Positions 48,420 to 58,888 are shown, counted from the stretch's first letter. The stretch is 60,895 nt of DNA from Muribaculaceae bacterium (GCA_023667015.1 JAMPAX010000001.1:413939-474833), one strand, 5' to 3'. Notes: a model not told the origin generated them from the sequence alone. Made by a program: numbers and translations.

Positions 48420-51400
48420 TTACTTCACGAGGACTTTGGCTGTCTGCTGACCTACCTTCACCAGGAAGATACCGCCATCCATCGGGATGTACATGCTGTC
48501 GGATGTTACAGCTGCTTTCTTGACGAGCTTGCCGTCGAGAGAGTAGATGTTCAGAGTCTGACCATTCAGACCGTTGGCAATAATCATACCCTTACCGCCG
48601 GCGATGAATGCGTTGTCGGAGATGATACCGTCTACGGCGCTGCTGTTGATTCTAACGAGGTTGGACATCGGAGTCTCAATGAGGTGGCCGGTGCCGTCGG
48701 ATACGATAGCTGTCACAGCATAGATCTTGTTCTCATCCTTGGCGGGGAGGTTGAGGCTGGTGCCTGCGATGTCGCTCTTGACGAGTCTTACTACACCCTG
48801 GAGGTCGGTAGAGTAGAGGTTGTAGCTCTTTATCTCATAGTTGGCCTCAGTAGCAGGAGTGAATTCAATCTCATCGAGGAGGGCACCAAACTGACCCTTC
48901 GAACGGTAGCAGAATGCGAAGTACTTGGCATCTGCGGGGAGTGTGAATGTACATTTCTCCCAAGTTTCAACACCACTCTTGGTGAAGTGGCGAATCTGCT
49001 TGAAGTCGCCGATCTGATATACACCTTCGCTTACTTCCTTGAGGTTTTCCATACCACCCTCAGTGGGGATTTCGTCGGAACCTGCAGAGTAGAATACGGT
49101 GATAGTCTCTGCATAGTCGGAAGCTACAGTGTTGAACCAGAAGGAAACCTGGGTACCACCCTTAACTTCGGGAGAAATCAGGAAGTCGGCAACGGGTTTA
49201 GCCTCTTCAACGGTGGGATCGAAGCCTGCGGAGCGGGCGATGATTGTCTGCTTGCCACGATAGGGAGCGATACGGTCGGTGTAAAGAATACCGAGCTCTT
49301 CAGTGTTGAGAACCTGCCATGCTCCGGGCTTGTCGTAGTCTTCCCATTCGATAGGATTACCTGCACCGCCATTGCCTGCTACGTAGAAGGGATTGAGGCC
49401 GTCGAGGTCTATGTTCTTCCAGCGGCCGAGGACAGCGTGATTGCCACCCACGGGCATTGCCTCGAAGCTTTCGATGTTGCTCATACCTGTGGCGGGTGCG
49501 CTCCAGGAGAAGTTGATGGCGTCGAAGTTCTCAGAAGCCCAGTCGCCCTGAAGATCGGTGACTACCGGCAGTGTGCTGGCGTCAAGGTCAAGAATGAACT
49601 CGCGAGAGTCGTTGTTGGTAACTTGGTCGCCATCACTTTCTACACGGCCGCGAACATACAGACGCTTGTACTGCAGATATTCGGGAGCCATCAGGAACTG
49701 AGCTTTGAGCTCGTATTCGTCGTTGGCTTTAAGGTTGCCGGATGTGATGTTCTTGGAGGCGAGTACTTCGTCATCGCCCATGAGCTCGGCAATTACGCGT
49801 GTTCTGCCGGTGTCTTTACCGGAGTTGACCGCTACGATAGTATATTCGGGAGTCTCACCTACCGACAGGTGGTATTGACCCTTAATCTGTGATACCTTGA
49901 AGTCGGTGTCTACGTTCTGCTCTACGTTGTAGGAGTCAATCAGGAACATCTGAGTGGCATTGGCGAAACGGGGACGGATGTTGATCTGTACCCAACCGCA
50001 GTCGAGCATCTCAGCGGGGAGTTCATATTCGATGTTGGCCCAAGCTGCAGAGTTCGGACGAGTCGGAGTCTCAGTCATCACTTTCTTATAGGTCTGGTCC
50101 TTAGAAGTGCGAGCCCATACTTCCATTACGGGAGCACCGTAGAAGTTCCAGTAGCGAACAGTGAGCTTGGCAGCGGGAACACCCTTGGTAGTGAACTTGG
50201 GAGCAATCAGCTGGCCATAAGCACCGTTGTTGGAGGTAGCCTGACCGTAGAGGCAACCGAGGATGCAGACGGGGTCGCCATAGCCGAAGCCGTCAACGTT
50301 GGCAGCAGCGCCCCACTGGGTGTTGACGAATTCGCCATCTTCAGAGTTCTGCCATTTGGTATAGGTGAAGCCTGTGTTGCTGAATTCCTCGATCATCGGG
50401 ATCTGGTAGGGGGTGCCAAGGTGGTCAAAGGCGAACATGTTGCCCATGGACTCACCGAGTTCATTCTTTGCGGAGGGACCTACATAGTAGTAAGTCTGAG
50501 AGGTAGCGTCTGTGGAGTAATCCCAGTAGAGCTCTTTGGTAGTGCCGAGGAGTATGTTGTTTACACTATTCTTGGCGTAGATGTTATAGGTCAATCCTTC
50601 GGGATCAACGTAACCACCATTTACACCTACAGTAGGAGCATCCCATTCAATACGCATCTTCATGTTGTCTTCGGAGATGGTATGGCGGATGTTGGTGGGA
50701 GATGTAGGAGCGTCAAGACCGATGTATACCTTGTCAATCTGTGGAAGCCCGTTGCCAAAGGTGGCAGTGGAGCAAACGATTTCGATGTTCTGAAGAGCAT
50801 CGCTGTCGGTATTGATGGTAAAGTTTACCTTCTCGCCGGGCTTACCCTCTGCCTTGGCAGTATTGTTGCCGCTGGTAGCTGTTGCGGTTACAGTCTCGTT
50901 GGGATTCAGAGCATTGCCGTCAAGGTCAACGGTCGGGAGTGTCAGGGAGATGTTGGCATAACGTTCACCCTTGTCGCCCGGAGTAATCTTCAGGTCGGTT
51001 ACGTTGCCGGGAGCCTTTGTAGATGAGCCTTCGATTTCCTGAACGTTGAAGTTGTAGTAGCGAGCACCGCGATGGAGGGGATAAGTGGCGGTAGAAGTAT
51101 AGTATTCATGGAATACGATATAGTAGTCGCCGGGTTCTGTCACGCGGAAGTTGACGTTGATAGTCTTGGGAGCGTTGTAATCTTTAGAACAATTGATGCC
51201 AAAGATAACCTTGTCGTCGCTAGAGCTGTCGAAATCCTTGCGCAGGATAACGTCCATGGTGTTGGCGTGCTGTGCATTAGCCCATGCATTCTGATATGTG
51301 AAGGAGAGCTGATAGAGCTTGCTTACGTCAGCGATGTGTACCTTCGGCATGAAAAGGTATGCATTCGGCTTGTCAGCGTAGTTCTCCCCGGTGATACGGA

Positions 51401-53183
51401 ACATCGGGATACCGCCATAGTTGGGATAGTATTTGAAGTTCTGAGGATCCGACGGGTTGTTTGTAGTCATGTCAAACAGGTCGGCCTGCACGGGAGTCGG
51501 AGTGAAGTTTGCGGGAAGTGCCATGCCCGGGCCCAGAACGCGAGAGATTAAACCTGTAGGCTCCGAAGAGTGACCATGGTGTACGGCGCGAACTGTGAGG
51601 TTGAAGCGCTTAAGAGCTGCAGGCATCGGGATTTCGAATTCGTTGCCCTTGATGGGAGCTGTGTTCAGCTTGGTCTCGCCATCGTATACGTCATATGTGA
51701 TGTCGTTGGCAATGATGTAACCACCGTTGGCACCACCTCTGCGAGTGTTGGGAGTTTCCCACATGATGGTCATGCCACCGAGATATTCGTCGGTAGGAGC
51801 CAGGGGAGCATCGTAGCCTGTGTAGATAGATTCAATAGTCTCAGCACCCTTGAGATTGCCGTCGTTGGCAGCAATGCTGAGCTTGTGGAGACCTTCAGTG
51901 AGTGTCAAGGGGAATGTAACGCTCTGGCCGGCGTTGTACTTGCCGCTGAGGAGCACGTTGTTGCCCTCTTTCACAACGAGGTCGAGCTTCTTGCCGCTTT
52001 CGTATGCAATACCCTCAAAGTTTGTAGCGGGCATTTTCAAGGTGATGCTACCGCTGAGGTTGGCATTCTCGAAAGTAGCTGCGAAGTCGCTGACTGCATC
52101 GGGAGCCTCAGGCATAGCAAACACATCGGGACAGTAGAGAGTGGTAGCATACACACGAGGTGTAAGATATGCAATCTCGAAAGCTTCATAAGTCTCTGCA
52201 TCGATGGAGAACAGAGTTGAGGTATAGTTAGAGATGTTGCGCACAGCACCGATGAAGGCTTTGTCGCGCGGGCTATATACCATGGGGCAAGCCTCGAAGA
52301 AGGAGGGAAACATGTAGGGAGCCTCTTCTTGGTCGTACTGATAGAGCATGATGAGCTTGTTGGTTTCGGGCTCATATTCGTAAAGAGCACCCTCTGTACC
52401 CTTAAGGCCAATAAGTTTGCCGTTTAGCGGGTTGTAGCAAATGGAGGACATGAAGTCGGTCTCAGAGCTGCCCATGGAGAGGAGAACGTCTGAAACTTTC
52501 CATTTGGATTCGTCATCACCCTGACAGTCGATGCGGCGAAGGTTGCCACCGCTGCCGGAACCGAATTCGCAATGAAGTCCCCAGAAGCAGTCGCGAACGG
52601 GGTCATAGGTGAGTGAATGGAAAAACCAATTTGAGTCGGAGCCAAAGGAGATTTTGCCAACTGAGCGACCTGTGGTAGCATCTACCTTGTTCCAGTAATA
52701 TTCTACGTCCAGAGTGACCATGTTCTGGTCGAAGTCGGGGATGTAGAGGTAGCCGTTTCTTACGGCACCCGTCTGAGTGTCGTAGTCTGTATCGGAGATG
52801 TTGAGATGGTTGCCGCTGGCAATTGTTTTGATGCTTCCGGTTTCAATATCAATTTTGCCATAAATGCCGTACCATGCCTGAGTCTGCCCCTCATAGTTCG
52901 GAGATACTATGTAGAGGTTACCCACGGGGGCAGCGGCGGAACGGTGGAGAAGGCCGGCGGGTCGGTTCATTGCAGGCGCAGGGGTGCCGGACTCTGCCGA
53001 CTCTGCGGGTGTAACAGCTTCCAGAAGGCCGTTGTTGGCTCTCCGGAGGTCCTGACGCGCTGCCATCTCTGACGGAGTGGACTTAACGCCATAGCGACCA
53101 TAAGTGTCGGCAAGGGCGAAGCTTGTCCATGTTCCGGCGGCAGCAAGAAGGGCTGCCGACAAGTAGAAAGACATTCGTTTCAT
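48420..53183 (-). CDS. Giant secreted protein with type IX-like C-terminal sorting domain (paralogue B)
   Basis: 1587 residues with the same order as the protein at 34,017-38,771. A signal peptide (LSAALLAAAGTWTSFALA) precedes a propeller-like N-terminal region (SLTYDPVRDCFWGL, SICYNPLNGKLIGL). Fibronectin-like modules carry APTDEYLGGMTIMWETP and SPTNIRHTISEDNMKMRIEWDAP, with choice-of-anchor-J-like modules at about 930-1110 and 1270-1480. The end (TLNIYSLDGKLVKK, then TAKVLVK) is nearly the same as in paralogue A. Both are likely type IX cargo. The pair is separated by lipid and export genes, so it is an old, dispersed duplication. Ligand unknown. Confidence 0.85.
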   Translation of the reverse strand: MKRMSFYLSAALLAAAGTWTSFALADTYGRYGVKSTPSEMAARQDLRRANNGLLEAVTPAESAESGTPAPAMNRPAGLLHRSAAAPVGNLYIVSPNYEGQTQAWYGIYGKIDIETGSIKTIASGNHLNISDTDYDTQTGAVRNGYLYIPDFDQNMVTLDVEYYWNKVDATTGRSVGKISFGSDSNWFFHSLTYDPVRDCFWGLHCEFGSGSGGNLRRIDCQGDDESKWKVSDVLLSMGSSETDFMSSICYNPLNGKLIGLKGTEGALYEYEPETNKLIMLYQYDQEEAPYMFPSFFEACPMVYSPRDKAFIGAVRNISNYTSTLFSIDAETYEAFEIAYLTPRVYATTLYCPDVFAMPEAPDAVSDFAATFENANLSGSITLKMPATNFEGIAYESGKKLDLVVKEGNNVLLSGKYNAGQSVTFPLTLTEGLHKLSIAANDGNLKGAETIESIYTGYDAPLAPTDEYLGGMTIMWETPNTRRGGANGGYIIANDITYDVYDGETKLNTAPIKGNEFEIPMPAALKRFNLTVRAVHHGHSSEPTGLISRVLGPGMALPANFTPTPVQADLFDMTTNNPSDPQNFKYYPNYGGIPMFRITGENYADKPNAYLFMPKVHIADVSKLYQLSFTYQNAWANAQHANTMDVILRKDFDSSSDDKVIFGINCSKDYNAPKTINVNFRVTEPGDYYIVFHEYYTSTATYPLHRGARYYNFNVQEIEGSSTKAPGNVTDLKITPGDKGERYANISLTLPTVDLDGNALNPNETVTATATSGNNTAKAEGKPGEKVNFTINTDSDALQNIEIVCSTATFGNGLPQIDKVYIGLDAPTSPTNIRHTISEDNMKMRIEWDAPTVGVNGGYVDPEGLTYNIYAKNSVNNILLGTTKELYWDYSTDATSQTYYYVGPSAKNELGESMGNMFAFDHLGTPYQIPMIEEFSNTGFTYTKWQNSEDGEFVNTQWGAAANVDGFGYGDPVCILGCLYGQATSNNGAYGQLIAPKFTTKGVPAAKLTVRYWNFYGAPVMEVWARTSKDQTYKKVMTETPTRPNSAAWANIEYELPAEMLDCGWVQINIRPRFANATQMFLIDSYNVEQNVDTDFKVSQIKGQYHLSVGETPEYTIVAVNSGKDTGRTRVIAELMGDDEVLASKNITSGNLKANDEYELKAQFLMAPEYLQYKRLYVRGRVESDGDQVTNNDSREFILDLDASTLPVVTDLQGDWASENFDAINFSWSAPATGMSNIESFEAMPVGGNHAVLGRWKNIDLDGLNPFYVAGNGGAGNPIEWEDYDKPGAWQVLNTEELGILYTDRIAPYRGKQTIIARSAGFDPTVEEAKPVADFLISPEVKGGTQVSFWFNTVASDYAETITVFYSAGSDEIPTEGGMENLKEVSEGVYQIGDFKQIRHFTKSGVETWEKCTFTLPADAKYFAFCYRSKGQFGALLDEIEFTPATEANYEIKSYNLYSTDLQGVVRLVKSDIAGTSLNLPAKDENKIYAVTAIVSDGTGHLIETPMSNLVRINSSAVDGIISDNAFIAGGKGMIIANGLNGQTLNIYSLDGKLVKKAAVTSDSMYIPMDGGIFLVKVGQQTAKVLVK

Positions 53184-53500
53184 AAATAAAGGTTATATTA
53201 ATTTGTAAAAGTAGTCTATGGGTTTGATACGTAATTATTCTCTTTCCGAACTCTGAGCTTTGCGGCCATTTGCGGTTCGGTTCAAGGATAAAACGTAAAA
53301 ATTCCCCCGAAATTAGTTAATAAAGATTAATGTTCCAAATATTTTCCATAATAAAGTAAAATTTTTGACAAAAATCTTTAATCATTTGGAGATTTCGGCA
53401 GTTCAAGCCGATTTTTTGTCTGCTAAATCCCTCTCCTCCGCTTTTTTTCTTTACCTTTGCAACTAATTTGTAGGTCCGACAAGTCAGACATCTTTATAAA
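53184..53500. promoter_or_regulatory. Intergenic region with the MATE gene promoter
   Basis: 317 bp between divergent genes. On the plus strand TACCTTTG at 53,452-53,459 is a good -7 box for the MATE gene, 42 bp before its ATG; no TTG stands at the usual distance. The minus-strand promoter of the giant protein gene is not clear. Nothing else is recognised. Confidence 0.5.
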
Positions 53501-54865
53501 ATGAACCAGCGTTTCCGAATTGAATATATTAAGCTCTTCCGTCTGGGTCTCCCGGTATTGGTCACTCAGTTAGGTATCATCGTTGTGAGCTTTGCTGACA
53601 CTATGATGGTAGGGCATTACGGCACTCCCGAACTCTCTTCGGCGGCTTTCGTCAATAGTCTCTTCGTCATCCCGTTTGTGATGCAAATTGGTTTTGCAAG
53701 CGGTCTGACTCCGCTGGTTGGTGCTCTTTATAGTCGCGGTGCTCTGCGACGTTGCGGGTTTATTCTTAAGACGGGCTTGAGATGCAATGCTCTGTTGTCG
53801 CTGATTTTTATCGCTTTGATGGGGGTGCTCTATTTCTTTATCCCTTATCTCGGCCAGGACCCGGAGCTCCTTCCTATCATTCGTGAGTATTACTTGATTG
53901 TGCTGATTTCGCTTTTTCCGGCTGCTATTTTCAGCGCTTTCCAGCAGACGGCCAATGGTGCTACGGATACGGCTATGCCAATGTGGGTTATGCTCGGTGG
54001 CAACCTCCTTAATATATTGGGTAACTGGATGCTGATTTGGGGTGTCGGGGGTATGCCGAGATTGGGACTGACCGGAGCCGGTCTTTCTACCCTGATCTGT
54101 CGTTCTCTGATGGCTCTCGTCATTTTCCTCCTTTTCATGCGTCGGCAACGGTATGCCTCGTTCATGGCGGGTATGCGTGCCCGTATTCGAAATTCAGGAG
54201 TGACTTCCAAGATTGTGCAGACGTCTTATCCTATCATGATTCAGAGTGGTGTGGAATGTCTGCTCTGGAGTGTCGGTGCAGTGGTCTGCGGTGAGTTTGG
54301 CCGAATCCAGATTGCTGCTTATCAGGTGGTCAACACTATCGGCCAGTTGGGCTTTATGATCTATATGAGCTTCAGCACTGCTGTGGCAATCCGGGTAGCT
54401 AATTTCACAGGACTTGGTGACTCAGCTTCCGTAAGGGTCTCTACGAGCGCCGGGTTGCATATGCTTTTGGCACTTGGCACTCTCTCGTCGCTGGTCTTTA
54501 TCTTCTTTTCGCGTCCGTTGATATGGAGTTTCACCTCCGACAGTGCTGTCATTGAGACTGCCTTAGCACTTATCCCGCCCCTCGTCTTGTATCAATATGG
54601 CGATGCTGTTCAGCTAAATTATGCTAATGCCCTGCGAGGCATGGCCGACGTTAAGCCTCTGCTGAATGTATCGCTGATTAGCTATATACTTATCGGATGT
54701 CCGGTGCTTTACTTGCTGGCAAAGTTCTGTAATCTTGGTGCGATGGGTGTATATTATTCATTCTCAGTGGCTCTCTTTGCGGCCGGGACGTTGTTGATTG
54801 TAGCTTATCGCCGACATTTCGGAGATTCAAGAAATTTTCGTAACTTTGGCAATCAAGTAGAGTAG
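53501..54865 (+). CDS. MATE family efflux transporter
   Basis: 454 residues with about 12 membrane helices in two related halves. LGLPVLVTQLGIIVVSFADTM starts the first half as in NorM-type MATE proteins, TANGATDTAMPMW follows, and the second half begins SYPIMIQSGVECLLWSVGAVV. MATE pumps export cationic drugs or metabolites in exchange for Na+ or H+. The gene precedes the RelA/SpoT gene by 62 bp and may share its transcript. Confidence 0.92.
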   Translation: MNQRFRIEYIKLFRLGLPVLVTQLGIIVVSFADTMMVGHYGTPELSSAAFVNSLFVIPFVMQIGFASGLTPLVGALYSRGALRRCGFILKTGLRCNALLSLIFIALMGVLYFFIPYLGQDPELLPIIREYYLIVLISLFPAAIFSAFQQTANGATDTAMPMWVMLGGNLLNILGNWMLIWGVGGMPRLGLTGAGLSTLICRSLMALVIFLLFMRRQRYASFMAGMRARIRNSGVTSKIVQTSYPIMIQSGVECLLWSVGAVVCGEFGRIQIAAYQVVNTIGQLGFMIYMSFSTAVAIRVANFTGLGDSASVRVSTSAGLHMLLALGTLSSLVFIFFSRPLIWSFTSDSAVIETALALIPPLVLYQYGDAVQLNYANALRGMADVKPLLNVSLISYILIGCPVLYLLAKFCNLGAMGVYYSFSVALFAAGTLLIVAYRRHFGDSRNFRNFGNQVE

Positions 54866-54927
54866 CTACTTAAGAGTCCGTATATAAATCTACCCATAAG
54901 GCGGCCAAATACAAATTAACAGTTTCT

Positions 54928-56691
54928 ATGACCATTACAGATTTACAGAGCAAATATGAATCTGCCACCCCCTTGGAGATGGCCGCTGTCGATAAGGCTT
55001 TTCGCGAGTTGATGCAGTCGTATCTCGGATCCCGCCATCGTAAGCGTGTGGAGATTATCGAAAGGGCTTTCCGGTTTGCTCAGGAGGCTCACAAAGGTGC
55101 GCGTCGCCGTAGTGGCGAACCCTATATCATGCACCCTCTGGAGGTGGCTAAGATAGTTTCTTCTGAATTCGGTTTGGGCTCTACCTCTATTTGTGCGGCT
55201 CTTCTGCATGATGTGGTGGATGAGACTGACTTTACCATTGAGGATATAGAGGCTGCCTTCGGGCGTAAGATTGCGGCTATCGTAGAGGGTGTCACCAAAA
55301 TCTCGGGTGGTATCTTCGGCAATAATGCTTCGGCGCAGGCTGAGAAGTTTCGCAAGCTCCTCCTTTCGATGTCTACAGATATACGGGTAGTCATAGTAAA
55401 GATGGCCGACAGACTCCACAATATGCGTACTATCAGTGCGTTGCATGAGGAGAAGCGTCATAAAATCTCTCGCGAGACTCTCTATGTATATGCTCCCTTG
55501 GCCCATCGGCTCGGCCTGAACAAAATCAAGACGGAGCTGGAGGACTTGGCATTTCGGCATGAGCATCCTGAGGATTATGCCGCGATTATGGCTAAGGTGG
55601 AGGCGAGTGAGCAGCGAAGGATGGAGATTGTGGAGAAGTTCATAGCCCCTATTCGTCCGAAGCTCGATGCGGCCGGTTTCTCTTATGAGATTAAGGCTCG
55701 AGTGAAGAGTGCCTGGAGTATCTATAATAAGATGATCAATAAGAAGGTGCCCTTTGAGAAGATTTATGATATATATGCCATCCGCGTCATTTTCGATAAT
55801 GATGACGATTCTCTGGAGCGTCTGCGCTGTTGGCAGATTTATACTCTTTTTACTGAGGATAATAATCCTCATCCCGATCGTCTTCGCGACTGGGTTACTA
55901 CCCCGAAGGCTAATGGTTATCGCGCTCTGCACCTGACAGTCATGGGTCCTGACGGGCGTTGGATTGAGGTGCAGATACGTTCGCGTAAGATGGATGCCGT
56001 AGCCGAGCTGGGGTATGCTGCCCATTGGAAGTACAAGACGGGTGAGTATTCTGAAGCTGCCGAGCTTGATTCCTGGATGAATACTATCAAGGATATCCTC
56101 GCTAATCCGGATGCCGGTGCGGTAGATTCTCTGGACACTATCAAGCTCAATCTCTATTCAAAGGAGATATATGTTTTCACTCCTAAGGGTGACCTGAAGA
56201 CTCTCCCTTCCGGCTCGAGTGTGCTTGATATGGCTTTTGAGATTCATTCAGACCTCGGGCGTCATTGTGTGGCTGGAAAAATCAACCATCGTCTGGTGCC
56301 TCTGTCGCATATCCTTGATAGTGGCGACCAGGTGGAGATTATTACCTCTCAGACTCAGGAGCCTAAGCCGGAGTGGATAAAGTTTTGCAAGACGGCTAAG
56401 GCTCATAGCTGTCTGCGCCAGATAGCTGCGGGAGGCAGGGTCATAGAGGTTTGCCCCTCGAAGCTCGTTGTCTCCGGCTCTAACGCTATCGGACTTCTCG
56501 CTGAGATTGTACGGCACATTTCCGACCATGGCGTTGACATCCGTGAGATGAAGGCTTCTACGGGAGATGGCCGCTATCGTTGTGATTTTAATATTGGGTC
56601 TGTAACCCTCGAATCGTACCATAAGTTGTGTGTTTCTCTTCTTGATATCCACGGCGTTGAATATGCCGGACCTGAACAGCAATCCAATTAA
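54928..56691 (+). CDS. RelA/SpoT-family (p)ppGpp synthetase/hydrolase, shortened form
   Basis: 587 residues; long Rsh enzymes are usually about 730-750. The hydrolase HD domain looks intact (GEPYIMHPLEVA, ALLHDVVDET, MADRLHNMRT). The synthetase domain has YDIYAIRVIF, NGYRALHLTVMGP, EVQIRS and GYAAHWKYK. The TGS domain begins IYVFTPKGDLKTLPSG. After TGS the helical and zinc-finger/conserved-Cys regions are missing or strongly reduced, and an ACT-like domain (AIGLLAEIVRHISDHGVDI) follows. A bifunctional enzyme with reduced ribosome-sensing parts is inferred. The 7TM-HD gene follows after 2 bp. Confidence 0.92.
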   Translation: MTITDLQSKYESATPLEMAAVDKAFRELMQSYLGSRHRKRVEIIERAFRFAQEAHKGARRRSGEPYIMHPLEVAKIVSSEFGLGSTSICAALLHDVVDETDFTIEDIEAAFGRKIAAIVEGVTKISGGIFGNNASAQAEKFRKLLLSMSTDIRVVIVKMADRLHNMRTISALHEEKRHKISRETLYVYAPLAHRLGLNKIKTELEDLAFRHEHPEDYAAIMAKVEASEQRRMEIVEKFIAPIRPKLDAAGFSYEIKARVKSAWSIYNKMINKKVPFEKIYDIYAIRVIFDNDDDSLERLRCWQIYTLFTEDNNPHPDRLRDWVTTPKANGYRALHLTVMGPDGRWIEVQIRSRKMDAVAELGYAAHWKYKTGEYSEAAELDSWMNTIKDILANPDAGAVDSLDTIKLNLYSKEIYVFTPKGDLKTLPSGSSVLDMAFEIHSDLGRHCVAGKINHRLVPLSHILDSGDQVEIITSQTQEPKPEWIKFCKTAKAHSCLRQIAAGGRVIEVCPSKLVVSGSNAIGLLAEIVRHISDHGVDIREMKASTGDGRYRCDFNIGSVTLESYHKLCVSLLDIHGVEYAGPEQQSN

Positions 56692-56693
56692 CT

Positions 56694-58775
56694 ATGCATA
56701 TAAAAAGCCTGTTTACTAAAGCCGCCACACTCAGAGTTTTGCTACTGTTTGTAGCAAGTGCTATCTGTGTGGCTTTGCTACCCCATGCTGACCATCAGTC
56801 ATATTCCTATGAATTGAATCAGCCCTGGAGGTATCCTTTGCTGACTGCTGAGTTTGACATGCCGATTCTTCGCGACTCTCTCTCGGCTAAGCGTCTGCAT
56901 GATAGTATAGATGCTAATTTTATCCCTTTTGTTAGAAATAATTCTCTGGCAAGTGCTGAGGTGGTGGCCCGTTTTCATCGTTCTACAGCCGACACGCTCC
57001 CCCCACAGGAGCAAGCTCGCATCGAAAAGCTTATTCGCGAGGTGTATACTTTCGGAGTTTTAAGTCAGGATGTGTATGAGGGTGTAGCTCGCCGTCAGTC
57101 CCATTCTATCAGATTGATTGAGGACTCTGTAGAGAGTGAGGAGAATGTAGTCAGAAGTATTGATGCTTCGGGAATGCTTTCTCCGGCCAAGGCTTTTGAT
57201 TATATCGATTCGGCATACAATGCCGCTATGGCTGATATGCCAAACGCTACATCGCGGTCGATGAGTCCGGAAGTTGCAAAAAAATTGAGCCAGTGTATTG
57301 TCCCGAATGTGGTGGTGGATTCTATAGCCGATGCTAAGTTCCGCTCACAGGAGTATCTCGATGTCAATGGCGCTATGGGTGTCATTAAGAAGGGTCAGAG
57401 AATCGTGGATCGTGGCGAGATCGTAAATCCGCAGATTTTCACTAATCTCAATACCTACCTTGAGATGCTCAACCGTGCCAACGGCTCGGAGATTACCCAC
57501 ACCTATTATTATATTGGGCAGTCGCTATTTATCATTATATGTTTCATCTCGTTCTACATTTATATGTTCATATATCGTCGTGAGCTTTATCGCTCTATGA
57601 GATATATGACCTTTACGGTGGCTTTGATTACTCTGATTGTAGCTTTTGCTATATTGATGTTTGAGTATATCAACAATGGTATATGGCTTGTGCCTTTCGC
57701 GGCTGTAGCTGTAATCGTTACGGTGTTTGCTGATGCCCGCACGGCTGTGGCTTCGCTGATTACGGCGGTGCTTATCGCTGCGCTTGTGGCTACTTATCCG
57801 CTGCAATTCATATCTATGGAGATGCTTGCCGGTCTGTTCGCTACCTATAGTATCCGTCAGCTCAGTCGCCGCTCTCAGCTTCTGCGCACTGCCGGAGTGA
57901 CGTTCATTTCTTATTCTGTTTGCTATATAGCCAATATTCTTTTGACTTATGGAAATGTTGAGGAGTTCTCATGGAGCATGATAGGATATTTCGCTGTCAA
58001 TTCGGTGATTCTCTCCTTTGCGTATGTGCTGATATTTATTGTGGAGAAGATTTTTGGCTTCACTTCGCAGGTGACTCTGGTGGAGCTCAGCGATATCAAC
58101 AATAAGTTGTTGCGCCGACTGGCACAGGATGCACCGGGCACGTTCCAGCATTCCATGCAGGTGTCTACACTCGCCTCAGAGGCTGCTCGCGCTATCGGTG
58201 CCAACACTCAACTGGTGCGTACCGGTGCTCTCTATCATGATATCGGCAAACTGGAGAGTCCGATTTTCTTCACCGAGAATCAACATGGTGTCAACCCCCA
58301 TCTTGGACTCGATCCGGAGACATCTGCCCAGAAGATTATCTCTCATGTGACCGCCGGATTGCAGTTGGCGTCGAAAAACAAGCTTCCTGCAGTTATCAAG
58401 GATTTTATCACGCAGCATCATGGACGTGGAATCACAAAATATTTCTATAACACGGCTGTCAATGAAAGTAATGGCCGCGAGGTAGATAAGTCGAAGTTCC
58501 AATATCCCGGACCTAATCCCCAAAGTAGGGAGACGGCGATATTGATGATGGCCGACAGTGTGGAGGCTGCTTCACGAAGTCTGAAGGACTATTCTCAGCA
58601 AAGTATCAATGAGTTGGTCGACAGGATTATCGACGGCCAGGAGAGGGATGGACTTTTCAAGGAGTCACCGATAAGTTTCAGCGATGTTGAGAAGGTGAAA
58701 GAAACCTTCAAGAAAAGGCTTGCCACAATCTATCATTCCCGCATAGCCTATCCGGAAATCAAGAAGGAAAAATAA
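56694..58775 (+). CDS. 7TM-HD phosphohydrolase (PgpH-like c-di-AMP phosphodiesterase)
   Basis: 693 residues. One N-terminal helix (VLLLFVASAICVALLP), an extracytoplasmic domain of about 230 residues (7TMR-HDED type), seven membrane helices between about 275 and 460 and a cytoplasmic HDIG domain: GTFQHSMQVSTLA, then GALYHDIGK and ITQHHG. This is the PgpH layout; PgpH degrades the second messenger c-di-AMP. It sits 2 bp after a (p)ppGpp enzyme gene, linking the two messengers in one transcript. Confidence 0.92.
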   Translation: MHIKSLFTKAATLRVLLLFVASAICVALLPHADHQSYSYELNQPWRYPLLTAEFDMPILRDSLSAKRLHDSIDANFIPFVRNNSLASAEVVARFHRSTADTLPPQEQARIEKLIREVYTFGVLSQDVYEGVARRQSHSIRLIEDSVESEENVVRSIDASGMLSPAKAFDYIDSAYNAAMADMPNATSRSMSPEVAKKLSQCIVPNVVVDSIADAKFRSQEYLDVNGAMGVIKKGQRIVDRGEIVNPQIFTNLNTYLEMLNRANGSEITHTYYYIGQSLFIIICFISFYIYMFIYRRELYRSMRYMTFTVALITLIVAFAILMFEYINNGIWLVPFAAVAVIVTVFADARTAVASLITAVLIAALVATYPLQFISMEMLAGLFATYSIRQLSRRSQLLRTAGVTFISYSVCYIANILLTYGNVEEFSWSMIGYFAVNSVILSFAYVLIFIVEKIFGFTSQVTLVELSDINNKLLRRLAQDAPGTFQHSMQVSTLASEAARAIGANTQLVRTGALYHDIGKLESPIFFTENQHGVNPHLGLDPETSAQKIISHVTAGLQLASKNKLPAVIKDFITQHHGRGITKYFYNTAVNESNGREVDKSKFQYPGPNPQSRETAILMMADSVEAASRSLKDYSQQSINELVDRIIDGQERDGLFKESPISFSDVEKVKETFKKRLATIYHSRIAYPEIKKEK

Positions 58776-58888
58776 CGCGCGGAATGAGGGATAGAGGGAT
58801 AAACTCACGAACGACCCTTAGTATGGCGTGAGGAATGAGAATGAAAACAACTCGCCAAAATAAAATACAATAAAAATTAGGAAAAAGT

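Noticed and set aside
48417..49892. A 491-codon plus-strand frame, and similar ones at 50,421, 51,072 and 51,570, opposite the second giant protein
   Set aside because: The same shadow effect occurs in both paralogues, with no promoter or domain on the plus strand.
54943..56025. A 360-codon minus-strand frame over the RelA/SpoT gene
   Set aside because: The RelA/SpoT domains on the plus strand are complete; the opposite frame has no recognisable family.
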